From Phoronis australis (lineage: Eukaryota; Phoronida; Phoronidae), in assembly GCA_002633005.1 (NCBI GenBank), contig NMRA01000199.1:601376-665375 (forward strand): 64,000 nt of DNA, given 5' to 3'. Within the stretch, counting starts at the first letter, position 1, and each line of letters opens with the position of its first letter. A program made the position numbers and the translations under genes. Below are positions 37,111-49,153 of the stretch, one piece after another. Below the pieces are notes generated by a model. That model had not been told where the DNA came from. It saw nothing but the letters and a program-made list of their open reading frames with translations, and did not search any database.

Positions 37111-40100
37111 GCTTGAAAATAACTAGTAGTACCATATTGCTCGAGACAAGGTTCTACAAGTTGGTTTGTCAGCGTGTCATTTTATATGCCAGGCATAGCC
37201 TTGAGGAATTGAATATGTGATCTAAAGCAACACAGGTTTGCAGCCAATTTAAATATGGTACAATAGAATTGCTGAAGAGTTTTTCCATTTTTCTAAGGCA
37301 TGTTACGATCCTTGCGACTTCTCAAAATGTTGCCAAATGTCGTTAGATACCTGTACAGTACAAATCACAAGCTAACAACAAATAAAAATTTCTCGACCAT
37401 TATTTTGCCGAGTAATTTGACAGAATAATATCCCACTTCCTACCTTATTCTGTGCTGAACTGGAGAATATCTATGGTAAGTTAAGTCCTACCAGATTCAC
37501 CTGCTTGAGTATCACTTCACAGGCCACACTACCATCTGCAGGGCAGACACTTCTTGAACCACTCAGTCAATGCACTGAATTTCAAACCAAAACAACTGCT
37601 ATTTATCCTGCACCCTGGGGCCTATTTAGACAGTTATTTTACCAACCTACTCTTTACAATGAGGGACACATAAGACAGGACTAATATTATGTAACGGCCA
37701 CTGATCCCTTGTTATGATATGAGCATGCTAGTTAGTACCCCACTAGAAACATCTTGTGGTTAGCCACATATAAACAAGCATGACAACCTCAATAATCAAA
37801 CATCTGAGCATGCACTACTTTTTACTATTCTCATCAAAGGTTTACTCCAGATTTCCAAACAAAATAAGATTTCGGAAATCTTTATCCCTATTATTCAGTG
37901 TAAAATGTGAATTATGTAAACAGTAAAAAATGTGGAAAAGTGTTGAAAAAGGTAATCAGCATGAATGAAAAGTTACAACTGTTAACGACAGAAGATTTTT
38001 TTGTGCAAACTAAGAAAAGAATTATACCGCCAATGGCAAGTTAGGAATCAGAGTCAGTTTAATGGTCCCTGCTGATCATGAGTCAAAGGACATAAACATT
38101 GAATTAAACTCTTTGCATGCATACATGCACACATACACAGACATCCACATGCAGACACACACATAAGCTCTAAGATCTGGAATGATACTTATAGCTGAAA
38201 TGAGAATCCTGTCCATATCAACCAAAAATAGCATTAATCAACTTAATTACGAACAGATACGATTTTCTGTCTCCATAGTGAACATCAGGTAAATCACTTT
38301 AAAGCACCATCAAGTTAAATACAAAATCAATAGGAAAGAATCTACATACAACTCTTTAACATAGTGGGAACACAAAAGTGTCTTTGTTTGACCCAATTGT
38401 ACTGGACTGTCCATGTTTACAGGGATAAACCACAATTTCTTTCATCATGTGAACAGTTTGAGAAGTTTACATCTTTGTGCTAATCCTTTGAATATCTCAC
38501 CACAAAATAGTGGCAATTTTACTGCATTTAGTTGTGCACTCCATTGAACAGGCTTTTGATACTTTCCAAGAAGACATTAGACACTCAAGGTTTCACAGCA
38601 CCTTGAACTTAGGTAAGAGATTGTTAGTGTCATGAGGCCTGTTTATAAAGGAAACCTGATCTAAGGTCCTAGTGTGTGAGTGCGACATTTGCCATGGCTT
38701 TTCAAAGCATAAAAACACCTTCTAAAATCAGTTGATATATCAAGGACTTAAAAACTGGTTATTTTATGGGAACAAATGCGCTTAAAACTTTGAATTCCTT
38801 ATAAAAAGTAAGGATCATTTTCCCAAGGAAATACAATAAAAATTAGCCAGCTGTTAAGTTTCCACTCTCTGGTACTTGTGGATGAATGGTTTAGTATCTC
38901 TTTGAACTGTGTTGACCAGCGAATTGTGATGGCAGACAAAAGAGCACCAAGTACACTTAAAGGATACTAAATCCTCATTTCTGAGCCCTGATAATGCATC
39001 ATTGGCTCTCAGTTGTGTGACAAAAGCAGGATTCAACTAAAAACACATTCTTACTTACCATATTATGGTTCTTTGTGGGTAATCTTTCCCTGAAAGTTGT
39101 GACCAAGTAAATCCCTTAAAGGGTAGATTAAGTACTTTCAAGGAGCTTTCAAAATTTGATCCAATTTTTTTAGGGTTGGGAAAGATTATAGAGCATTATT
39201 TTGTATTACAAAGCTGGATTGCAAAATTGATGCTAGCATCTGTTAATAGGTCAAAATTGTAGCCTTTTAAAAGTGTGCCCAATTTGCCAGATACATTTAA
39301 CCAGGATGCCTTAATAATTTAGAATACTTTCTTCAATTTGGTAAACTGAAAAATTGTCAGAAACAGGTGCATTTCCATATTTATATCAAGAAGACACTTT
39401 TCCTCATAATTTCAGGAAAAAAAAAAACAAAGTGCAGCATCAACTTCTAATGTCTAAATTTGAAGGAATTGTTTCATAAGTTGTTTAAAGTAAAATACAT
39501 CAATTCCGTGATATTCATTAGTGTTACATATTGCTTGACAAACTCAAGTGAAGTAGTAGTGAAAATGGCTGGGACACAATGGTGCCATCCCCATGCATTT
39601 TGAAATCCCAGAAATCCTTCAGGAAAAAACACGGTCATGTCCCCAAAGGATTCATGAATACTGGAAAGTTGTGTTGCGCCTATTGGCAGACACTGACACT
39701 ACACAGGCAGTACAGTACAATGCACGCGCCAGCACCAATGTTTTTTATGACACAGATAAGCTCCAACTTTTAATTGAATCAACAAACCACCTACTAGGTT
39801 ATGAATAATTTTTACCTGGTATTAATCCATCAAAATTTGTTGGAACTGCAGAATTCCACAAAATTCGATTCCCAATATCAAACTTTTCTCAAATTTCAGG
39901 AGACAAATCCCAGGGAAAATCTATTTATGAGGTGACTTGTATGCAATTCGAAACCAGACTCGGGCTCTTGACCAATGGCAGTACAGCTTGTGCTCTATCA
40001 CTTGGGTATTTATTCAATTAACAACTGGAACTTAAGTTACCAGCCTCACAGGTGTCTTTTAAAGGCATAGCTGAAAAAAAATCCTTAAAATATTTGGGAT

Positions 40101-42453
40101 TCTGAAATACAGGCTACTTGGTATATGCACACAGATCTAATTAATTAAAGCAGCTACAAACCAAAGGCGGTGAATGGAATTTAGAGCCACGCCATGGAAT
40201 CATTTCCAGCCTCTGAACCAGAAGTGTTCTGCCTGGAACAGAAATGTGCTCTAGCTACTATAAAACTTGTCTAAAGTTGTTCCTAACTCAGATCAAAATG
40301 GATACTTGGCTTGGAAAAAAATTAATTGACAGTTCTTTTGACACCTTGGTCTCAGCTAATAAAATGACACATCGTGACAATCCAAGGTGACAAGCTCTTG
40401 AGCCAGGTCCAAAAAATGTCAGTGTCTTCCAAACCTCAAAATCACCTGTCATGTGGGTAAAGAACGAGTTGATACCACTTTCATAATGTAAATGGTCTAA
40501 ATCAAAATATAGTTTTGATAGAAACCAGGAATATGACAGCTTTAAATGTCCATAGTTGGTGAAGCATCCATCTTACACCTCCTTGCTGTATAACTACACA
40601 ACAGCACAGATCTCCAGGCTCATTTTACACAAATAGCCTCAAAATTTTCACAGTCTGAGCACACCAGTCAATGCATGGTGCACTGAATGTTGTGCTGCAT
40701 GAATATTACAGTTTTAGTACAGTCAGAAAATAATTGCACTCACATTACTCCACTCCACACTGTGACGATTGCTCAGTTGAATGGGCTTCTCAACCAGCCT
40801 CCCAACACACAGCTTTGAATTGATTATTGAAGAAATAAACACTCTCTCCAATAAAACCCAGGTAATCTGATATCTTAAAGCCCCTTTTGCAGGAAACCTG
40901 AGGTGGAAAAGGTTTTTATTCAACACATGGCAATTGTTTCCAATGACATCAATATGTCTGTGGCATTTGAAGTTAGCAAGGTATAGTGTTTACTCAGTGA
41001 AATGTTAACAGGCAACTGGTGATGGACAAGTTAAAGACTGGCCCTATGAAAAAACGCAGCTACCAGCACTTAATTGATATTAGCCTTACTTACACGCAAA
41101 AATGTTAATGGTTTGTATGGATAACTGCAACTCCATAGTTTTCAGATCAGATGAGACTATTACAACATTTTATCACATCATAGAAATTGCTTTAGTGCCT
41201 AAATCTGGCAAAATGTCCACTTCAATTTTACAAAACTAAATACTTTTTTAAAAATGCCCATGATCTGTTATGCTGCCACCGAGTGGACCTAAGCATCAAC
41301 TCAAACGAAAGATACTGCCCCCACCCCCCAACAATGAGCACCATCTATGTGTCAACACTGTAACTAGGCAGGCCAAATTTCAAATCAATTGCATGGAACC
41401 TTATCACATTTAAAAACACTGAGCCCATTTTATATTATTTTGTTAGAAAATCAGTCATCAACATGGTTTATGAAGGTGGGCTTTCAACTTGGAATGAGAT
41501 TTTTGATCATTGTTCGCTACCTATGTTTCACACTTACAAAAAATGCCCGGCTTAGGACTATCTCATCTGTAAGAGAATATACCATCATAAAACAGGTTCA
41601 TAGAGAAAACAGATGACACTTACAAAGGCAGTACTACAATAATCTCTCATTAACTTTGTGCCATCCATTCATTTACACCCAAAATTATTTGGCAAAACAA
41701 AATAAAATAATTTTCTACCTTTTTGCATACTACCGTAGTACACCACAATTACAGCATATTTAATATATTCAAAAAAGACATGTTCGTGCAAAAGTTTGAA
41801 TTTCTATTTGTAAAGAGAACCTAGTCACCATTTGCAGCTTGCCATTCTAAAATCTGGTTGTTCTGATACATACACGATAGCTTTTCAGTTATTTCCCAGC
41901 TGCACATCCGCAATACCTGACTGTCATGTCAGCACACCCCCAGGTTTTGGAACACAAAAGTGATTTATTTTGAGCAAAATCATAGAATGATTAGTATACA
42001 TTACCAGTTCTTCACTTCTAGATCAGCTGATGATTGAAATATGAATGTTCAATATTTATGTTGACTGTTGAGTATATGGGTTTAGGAGAAACCTAAGAAA
42101 GATATCATTCCAATTTTTTCTAACTTGAGAATATCATATCTTAGACATGGCTGATTGTATTCAATTAAAATTTGCAGACATTGTTCTTAATGTACTAATC
42201 TCCAAAATACCGAATTGTCTTAAACCTGCCACTTTACATTACAGACTTAGAGCATTTTCATAAAACGAAAGACGAAACAAAAACTTAGAAAATAGGAACC
42301 ATTTTTCAGATTTCATATCGAATATTAATCAATATTTGTTCATTTTGTTGATATCATTAATTTACCTTGAACATACCTTTTTATATTGCTATATATTTCT
42401 AAAAAGACATGAATTATCTTGGCCCGATATTAACCGCATATTGGCACGAAGTA

Positions 42454-42695
42454 GGAGACAGTGTGGCTTAGAGGTTTGAGCTCTGGACTCCCCCACCCCC
42501 CGTTTGGGAGACTCCCCGGATCTAATCCCGGATATACTAGCAGACAATGGAGCATTGTACGAAAGTGTCTCCTACTCCTCAGAGCTCGGTCTTACTAGTG
42601 AGTGTATGAATGTACGTAAGGGAACGAATGAGAATCACTTCAAATTACTCGGCTTCAGAGTGTGAAATGTAAAAAGAGAAAGAAGAAGAGAAAGC
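42454..42695 (+). mobile_element. tRNA-derived SINE, second family
   Basis: The tRNA-like head GTGTGGCTTAGAGGTTTGAG (A box) is followed by GGATCTAATCCCGG (B box) at 42518-42531. An unrelated body and a tail rich in AAAGAGAAAGAAGAAG follow. The inserted CCCCCACCCCCC in the head is unusual. Confidence 0.75.
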
Positions 42696-44214
42696 ACCTT
42701 CTAATTACTGAAAGCGGTATTTTCGAAGGCTTTTATACAATTTTGTAGACGTTTTAGTAAATCCCCAGACAAGGCATGAAGTCTCAAATGTCAAACCTTG
42801 AAAAGCTGCCAAACACACTTTACTGACTAACCACTTGACAACTGCTTGAACAAAAGCAAAAAACAGGTTCCAATTCTTAGTGCAAGTTTGCCTACGTGAC
42901 CTACTGCTATACCAACAAAAAGAAAATGTTTTAGTCATAAATTTTCATAAAACGCTTACTATGAACACTATTCATTAATTGAAAAATTTGCTTATCACAG
43001 TGTGAAAACTGTAAGCATAACACAGTGGCTGAACAGGAATTGAATTCGAATGCACAACATAACACAATGGGCGAAATGTGTACTGTGTCACTTTGACGCA
43101 ATTCACATGTTATGCTTGATTAGGACCCAATAACAAAACTAATGTATTGCAAACGGCTTCTATTCATCAATTTTCCCTATATTATACACATGTAGTATCA
43201 TAAAACCCAAAGAAAATAATTCTTCAATATCATCCATAAATTTTGTTGCAACGATAATCTTTTTAACATCCTGTGCAGTAGAAAGGCCAGATTTGTTTGA
43301 GCCTGTTTTTAATACAACTCTGCCATACCAAAAAAACACATACATTCTCAGGTTCTGAAGATATCACTGCAGGGCTCAGTTGGACAATATTGATACACCC
43401 TCGTAGCAAAAATGACGTCGCATTATCACGCGTCACATTGTTGTAGTTAATAATATACCTGATGTCACGCAACAGTCAGGCTTATCCAGCAGAAGTTTTA
43501 TGCAACCCAGCCCAATTGTGTAACTGTATTTGTTTTCAACATGGTGGTAGCACACCAAAGTAATAAAGTCCCATAGTCATGCTCTCATTCAACAGAGTTC
43601 AACGAACCTTCATCTGTATGAGCCTGTTTTGACACATTCAGATTATGTACAAAGTGAATGATACCATTGATATTTTATTAAGTTTCGAATAAGCTCAAAA
43701 TGGGTCACTTCGCAACTGTTGTAAAGACTATTATGGGTATCCTAAATAGGTCGTCTAATCTTGAACCCTGAATCATTCTGTTGGTTGCAAAATACTTCAA
43801 TATTTTTCACACCACTATAGATTCTATGTAGCTCCATCATGCTTATAGTGAAAAGTCTGTTTTTATAATGGCAATCCCAAATCATCTTTCATGTATTCCA
43901 AAAGCAATTAGCTGGACGTTATCAAATGCTAATTTTTAAATTAGGTTTTTATCTCTACACATGATCAAGAAAAAGTAATTGTCCACAGATTCATCAGAAT
44001 ATACATAGTCTGTATTATTATTTAACTGGGAGTAATCTAACCAGAGATTTTAAGATGTAGTGCTACGCAAATGATGACCTGACCGGCAGCAGTGTACTGC
44101 CTTTGGTATGACCAGAGGCAAATGATACTCTTTCAGTAAAAGTTACTCGTTTAAAAATACAAACATTTTACAGCAAATGAATTGTGCATAAACACACACA
44201 TGTACATACTGATT

Positions 44215-44216
<2 letters not shown>

Positions 44217-44250
<34 letters not shown>
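44217..44250. repeat. (AC)n microsatellite
   Basis: A 34-bp uninterrupted AC run apart from one G near the end. Confidence 0.95.
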
Positions 44251-44344
44251 TGAGTATGTAAATCTTGCACCCGCAAGGTAATAATCGCAAACATTGAGTC
44301 CTCAACTGGATCTCTCACAAAACTTTCATTGCTTTTATTGTTAA

Positions 44345-44400
44345 GTCTGGTCTGCATGCCACCTGGTGGTCACATCACGTGACCTAATGAACATCATATA
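44345..44400 (-). mobile_element. SINE tail fragment, copy 3
   Basis: GTCACATCACGTGACCTAAT and flanking GCATGCCACCTGGTG match the inverted 3' body of the SINE at 10.0 and 32.6 kb; the tRNA head is absent. Confidence 0.55.
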
Positions 44401-44451
44401 TGTATAAACACATATTGTATTTCCTTGTCCTAACCTAATAAGCATACGATA

Positions 44452-44662
44452 TGGCCAACAAGTGAAATACTATTTTATCAAATTTCTCAACAAAAGTAAA
44501 GATTAAGAAAAAATTCATCTGTTACTAGCATGACTTCTACTATGACGATGTCATAAAACATCTTTTAGTAAATTTTCCATTCTTTGAAGTAGTGTAAACA
44601 GCCTTTAAAAATGGAAAATGACAATTTTGGCAATTATTATTTTTGTGTGAAACAAGTAGAGA
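44452..44662 (-). mobile_element. MITE-like repeat, internal-sequence copy D
   Basis: In reverse complement it reads TTTCACACAAAAATAATAAT then TGCCAAAATTGTCATTTTCC and ends TTGGCCATATCGTATGC, homologous to copies A and B. Confidence 0.65.
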
Positions 44663-45401
44663 ATCACCATGCCAGAAGACTCGTAAGAAATAATTTGAAC
44701 AATTATATACAATTCTGTTGAGTTACACTGGAATTGCCCGCAGTGAACACCACTTTAAGGAGGTTACATGAATTAAGTCCATGCCAGATCATGAGCAGAC
44801 CTTAAAGGGACACAAATCTTACAAGTTCCTCAGGTTTATGGAATTTCAGCAACAAAGAAACATGCAACGCTTCCCTTGTTGTTGACTATGAAAGGAGTTT
44901 CCCTAACCTAACTCATGTGAAGTCACTTGATTATGTCGTTGGTTAGACCCCACTTTATTGCACGAGCGGTGAAAAAGTTAATGACAACCAAAATTGGAGT
45001 TGGAAATGGAATTCTTTGCAAAATCTCTCTTTCTTTCCACTGACATGCTTCATAGAGCACATAGGCTACACGCAGCCAGGATTGCTGACGAAAACAAAAC
45101 TGTCGCTTTAAGTGAAAACTATTTTTGACAGGGTTGAATCTTCTTACGTGGTATCCATAACTCGTTTACCGCTATTAAAATGCATGGAGCATAAATAAGT
45201 AGATAGTGCTTTAGGGTCTATCGTCGCCCCAATGACATTACGACGTCTGAAGGTCTAATGGGAAACCAGCTGACAGAAACTTGATCATCAGAAATGAAAC
45301 CGTAATCCCCAGGTCCATCCAAGACCAAAAGACTTGATAAGTTTGTTTTGCTGTGAACACTATGTCTTATTTATTTCTAAAGTGCAGTCCACACACAGAC
45401 C

Positions 45402-45540
45402 TACCCTAGAACAAGTTACTCATGGACGAGTTGTCAATAGGTTTGGAGGCTTTGTGAACGTTATTTAAATTAGTGCAACATACCCCACTTGTGACATCTA
45501 ACTCTACCTTATCGAGGTAGGGTAACTTGTTTTAGGGTAA
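45402..45540. repeat. Short inverted repeat around CH exon upstream DNA
   Basis: CTACCCTAGAACAAGTTAC at 45402-45420 pairs with GTAACTTGTTTTAGGGTAAC near 45520-45540. Probably the ends of a small old element, in the intron downstream of exon 45838-45952. Confidence 0.5.
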
Positions 45541-45837
45541 CTTGTGCCCCTTCTATTTCCTGTGTGGCCAAAAACCTGGGGCAAGGCGAAAGTAATTATC
45601 AGCTACGGTGGTTACGTACAGACGAGTTTTCTTTTGCATGCCGTGTTCGCAGTGGGTGTTCATTATCACGAAGAGAGCGACAACTTCTGCCTTACCGTAG
45701 TTGTCGAATCTTAAATAAGCACGTGAAAACCACTGATATGGTGGTGGATTATAAATAACAGAAAATATATTCACACTAAAGAGACCTCAGAATCATTTTT
45801 CCAAAAGTAAGCATCAGCATTGTGTATAAGAACTTAC

Positions 45838-45952
45838 CAATGCTCTGTACAAGATTGACCAATGTAAGACCATCGCCAAGACTTTTGCAAAGATCTCCAA
45901 TCAGGCGACACTTGTGAGCTTTGAGTACAACATTAGCCCAAGTGGTGTGGTA
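45838..45952 (-). CDS. CH domain exon 1 (residues 75-113)
   Basis: The acceptor is TTGCAG and the donor GTAAGTT; the exon enters in phase 0 and leaves in phase 1. It encodes YHTTWANVVLKAHKCRLIGD and then LCKSLGDGLTLVNLVQSI. This is the front half of a CH fold: the TWAN helix-1 tryptophan, the basic K/R-L-I segment, and the DGLTLVNLV core helix that matches DGVLLAEII or DGVILAYLI of navigator and dixin CH domains (recalled family patterns). The intron upstream is 2,979 bp and the one downstream about 11.8 kb. Confidence 0.85.
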
Positions 45953-48931
45953 CTGCAATGATATAGGTCAATGTAAAATTAAATCTGCATTTTGCCCAGT
46001 TTCAAGCTGGCTAAAAGTCTCATCAAATCGGTCTCAAAATATTCCTTACCATGACAGGAATCTGTTTCTGTAACAAAATACAGCTTTAAATGCAAGACAT
46101 ATTCAAAACTGTCCACAAACAGAACAACTTTTTAACAGTTAGAATTTTTGTTAAACTGATTTCAATTTTCTGAATTTGTGCTGTAAGTCCTTGACATTTG
46201 TTTCAAAGATGACTGACATACCATTCCCTACATGTTATGGCAGTCGGTACACAGTAGATTTCATAATTCAAAGGTTACCCTGTCACTTTCATTTCAGTTG
46301 GAACCATCAAGTCACATGAAGCAGACACAGAAATGAATAGACGAAATCCAGTTGAAATAAAACAACAAAGTACGTCTTTGTGCATATATAATGCAGTTGG
46401 GAGACTTTATTTGAAGTGTTAAATGTGACACATTTTGAAGTACATGCTACAGTCTGCTGTATTTTCTTACCACAGGGGCTTCTCAGGGCTCCAGTGCCGG
46501 GTTGCATGAAACAGTCCCAAATAGGGACTCAACTAAATTCCTTAAATCTTTTTCGTATTTTTTTCATTCTTTAGGCACAGATGTAATATTTTTTCTATAA
46601 TTTTATCTTTATTGTGACTGAGCTCTTCGTTGACTAATGAAATTTTCTAATGATATAACTAAAAACTGAGCCTTTAATTCAATCAAAACAGTTAGGGACG
46701 TAGCATGAAAAGATCCCTATTTATTTTCAATAACATTGAGAATTCAATCTAGATTTCACTCTCAATTTTTTATCAAAGCCAATATTGGCATAGTAATGAT
46801 TCTCAAACAGCATAAACAGCATAAGATATGGCAATCAGTGTTTTCACAAGCCCGCAAATACGCAGTAGATTTAGGGACTTTAGCTGAGACCCTATTTGGG
46901 ACTGTTTCATGCAACTGGGCACTGCAGTTTTCCTGGTTCACTGAGGAATAACAAATAATTATCAGTAGTCACTTACTTAAAGCTGCATTTCTCAGCAGTT
47001 AGGCTGTCAATATTGAATTCCTAACCAAAGTTTTTAGGGTTAGAAACACAACCAAGCTCATTTGATCTTGAGTTATTGTTGCCCGATGAGCTGGTACTCA
47101 CGTCATAGGCAATGTGTAGGTGAAACATTTTTGAATTTGCAATTCTGAAGCATTTTCTTCAGTTGCTGTTGGTTTCCATGTCCTTGTTGGAAATGAAACC
47201 CTGTCACAGTAAGGGATACTATGAAACCTACTTTACGAGAGTAAAAGACAAATTAGGCAAAATGCAGCTTTGACTTTAGTTAAAATGGGTATGAACCCGC
47301 TTTTCATCACAAAAACCACCTTTTGATTGAAACTTATCGCTGTGAAATTGGTCTCAAATTGTTCCTCAATCAAACTGAAGCTAATTTAAGTATTTTAAAA
47401 GAACTGGCAGTCCATTCACTGCCTTACCATCATTGTGCCCACCATGGTTTCAAGGAATAACATTTTTATGGTGGTAAGTTGTCTGAATCATAAGTTTGCT
47501 TCTTCGATAGAACTTGGGACTATAGCAACTTTAAGCAGACTGTTAATTTCACAAGTTAATTAGCAAAACCACAGTATATACGTAAACTACAGGTCCCTGA
47601 ACACTCAAGCAGCAAATTATCCCAAAAGGTGTACCATCATTGGACCCTTACATTGCAAATGTCCTGCTTTTCTTGAATCGCTTTACTCCTTTAGTAGCTC
47701 ACCAATACTTTTTCATAACCTTTGTTATAATGTTTAGAATCTTTGAGAGACAGACAGCAGATATACTCAGGTTTTTTTTCAAGTGAACCATTTCCCTTAG
47801 TTGAGATTTACCTCTTGATCAGGGCTCTATATATTAAGGGGTTTGTTTTTTATTTCCAGCTCTCTTTGTCAGTTCCTGTCTTGCAACCTTGGAAAACGTG
47901 TATTTTGGTACAATAAGTAAAGCCTTACAGGTTTTAGAAGACAACACCCTCTCTGAACAATTCATGTAAGCTACTGAAAAATTGTTCTCCAAAGCCAAAT
48001 CTAGATTTTATATACCAAAGTTATCAGTGTATGTAATTCTTAATTAAGCAAACATCTGTAGTTACTTTCATGGTTTATACCACATGTGGTGTGTTATAAG
48101 TTTATAGTATGAAGACAAGTAGACAACTATGTTTTAAGATTTTATGCCCTTAGAATGCAAAATGCCATAATGAAACAAGATCTGAAATAAGAGATACAGG
48201 AACTAACTTTTATTACAAAGTTTTTTTTAATTTAGAATACAACATGAGGAAAAGTGCATTTCAAAATTTCTCAGCAAAAATATGTGTAAAGGAAAGATGC
48301 TGCACTTTGCAACTGGTACCATGAAAGATTGAATCTGTGCAGCACTGAAGAGAGGCTGAGCAATTGTTTTTGTGGGAAAATAGACGGCCTTTTGTTTTCA
48401 GGGAAAAACTATGAAAATTTATTTTAGATGTTACTAGTGTGATAATATTGCGAAAACTGAAGAAACGGTCTTGGTTCCAGGGACCTGTTTCAAGAAAAGT
48501 GACTTTTAAGGATTAAAATCAAAAATCTGGTCTTAGGATCTACGCTACTATTTGTGAGAAATAAGTAAATCTCACTTCAGCAAAAGTACATTTATTGGGA
48601 ACATACCCATCACTGCTACTTTGTGAGATAATTTGTATAAATTATTATAAATTATGACTTACTGATAATTACATAGCTTCATTTTTAATCAGCAATTGTG
48701 AAATGGGATAGTAAGGTCAAACTTCTGACTTTATGTTACCCGGCGAGATCCTAAAAACTCCAAATTTGATTGACTTCAGAACATATCTCAGAAATGGCTG
48801 ATCCAATACAAACGAAACTTTCAGAGATAAAGACGATCCACTTTTGCAAAAAGGGCTATTAAAAATAGAAACAAATCCAGACAATTAGAACGATAAGACT
48901 TTCTAGTACTAAGATTAGAACAAATTCTTAC
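45953..48931 (-). other. Intron upstream of the CH domain
   Basis: It contains the 433-bp MITE at 46.5-46.9 kb and a copy of the dispersed CATCACAAAAA repeat at 47.29 kb. Nothing else recognised. Confidence 0.5.
46492..46924. mobile_element. MITE with about 58-bp terminal inverted repeats
   Basis: The left terminus CAGTGCCGGGTTGCATGAAA, CAGTCCCAAATAGGGACTCA and so on to about 46549 is repeated inverted from 46924 back to about 46866, with few mismatches. It has no open frame. CAGTG ends suggest the hAT superfamily; the flanks (CAGGGCTC and CAGTTTTC) only partly match as an 8-bp duplication. Confidence 0.75.
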
Positions 48932-49153
48932 CTCAATCTGTTTCACAACGCCTTCTTCCGAGGCATAACTAGCGTATTTCAAGGGTGTAGCGTAACTACT
49001 TTTGTAAAAGAACTTTTTAGGCATACTCTCTGGAGATGTCTCAGCCAGATGTTTGACATGACGAAGAGAGGAAGGTCTGGTCTCACCGTTGTCGTTGGAT
49101 CCATCTACCCAAGAGATGAACGGCTTGCCAGGCCAACTACGGTCCTTACCCAT
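48932..49153 (-). CDS. First coding exon of CH-domain protein (residues 1-74)
   Basis: ATG is at 49153, with an in-frame TAG at 49186-49184 upstream, so this start is supported. The exon ends GTGAAACAGATTGAG followed by the donor GTAAGAA, in phase 0. The peptide starts MGKDRSWPGKPFISWVDG and ends EEGVVKQIE. It is polar, with no signal peptide and no recognised domain. The last residues lead straight into the CH domain of the next exon, as the short lead-in does in navigator and dixin proteins. No 5' untranslated exon is proven; one candidate donor lies at 50746. Confidence 0.7.

Larger units (their letters stand above)
34083..45837 (-). other. Largest intron, inside the CH domain
   Basis: 11,755 bp between the first and second CH exons. 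It holds copies of the MITE-like and dispersed repeats, a SINE at 42.45 kb and an AC microsatellite at 44.2 kb. No supported exon was found on either strand. Confidence 0.5.
5264..49153 (-). other. Transcription unit: CH-domain coiled-coil protein, 3' end not in view
   Basis: Thirteen minus-strand coding exons join with consistent phases: 49153-48932, 45952-45838, 34082-33957, 32954-32890, 26176-25964, 25073-24987, 21600-21433, 12749-12598, 11999-11927, 11615-10577, 8829-8665, 7558-7363 and 5524-5264. The joined frame gives about 960 residues and is still open at the last donor. Residues 75-176 form one CH domain (actin or microtubule-associated in known families). Residues 177-810 are mostly low complexity. 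Residues 810-925 are charged and helical, with a likely coiled coil. A cytoskeletal scaffold is the best inference. The CH domain looks like that of neuron navigators (unc-53/sickie) and dixin, but no navigator microtubule-binding region, AAA+ module or DIX domain is seen. An internal promoter or two adjacent genes are both possible, because exons 4 and 5 meet in phase 0. Confidence 0.75.

Noticed and set aside
39065-39100. 31-bp candidate exon ending at donor GTAAGTAAG near 39055
   Set aside because: It would break the frame between CH exons that already join in phase, and has no coding character.
39579-39808. Two overlapping plus-strand frames of 64 and 71 residues
   Set aside because: No family resemblance and no splice context inside the large intron.
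32890-45952. Naming the gene as a neuron navigator or dixin orthologue
   Set aside because: Only the CH domain resembles them; the navigator AAA+ part and the dixin DIX domain are not seen, and the linker does not match what I recall of either.
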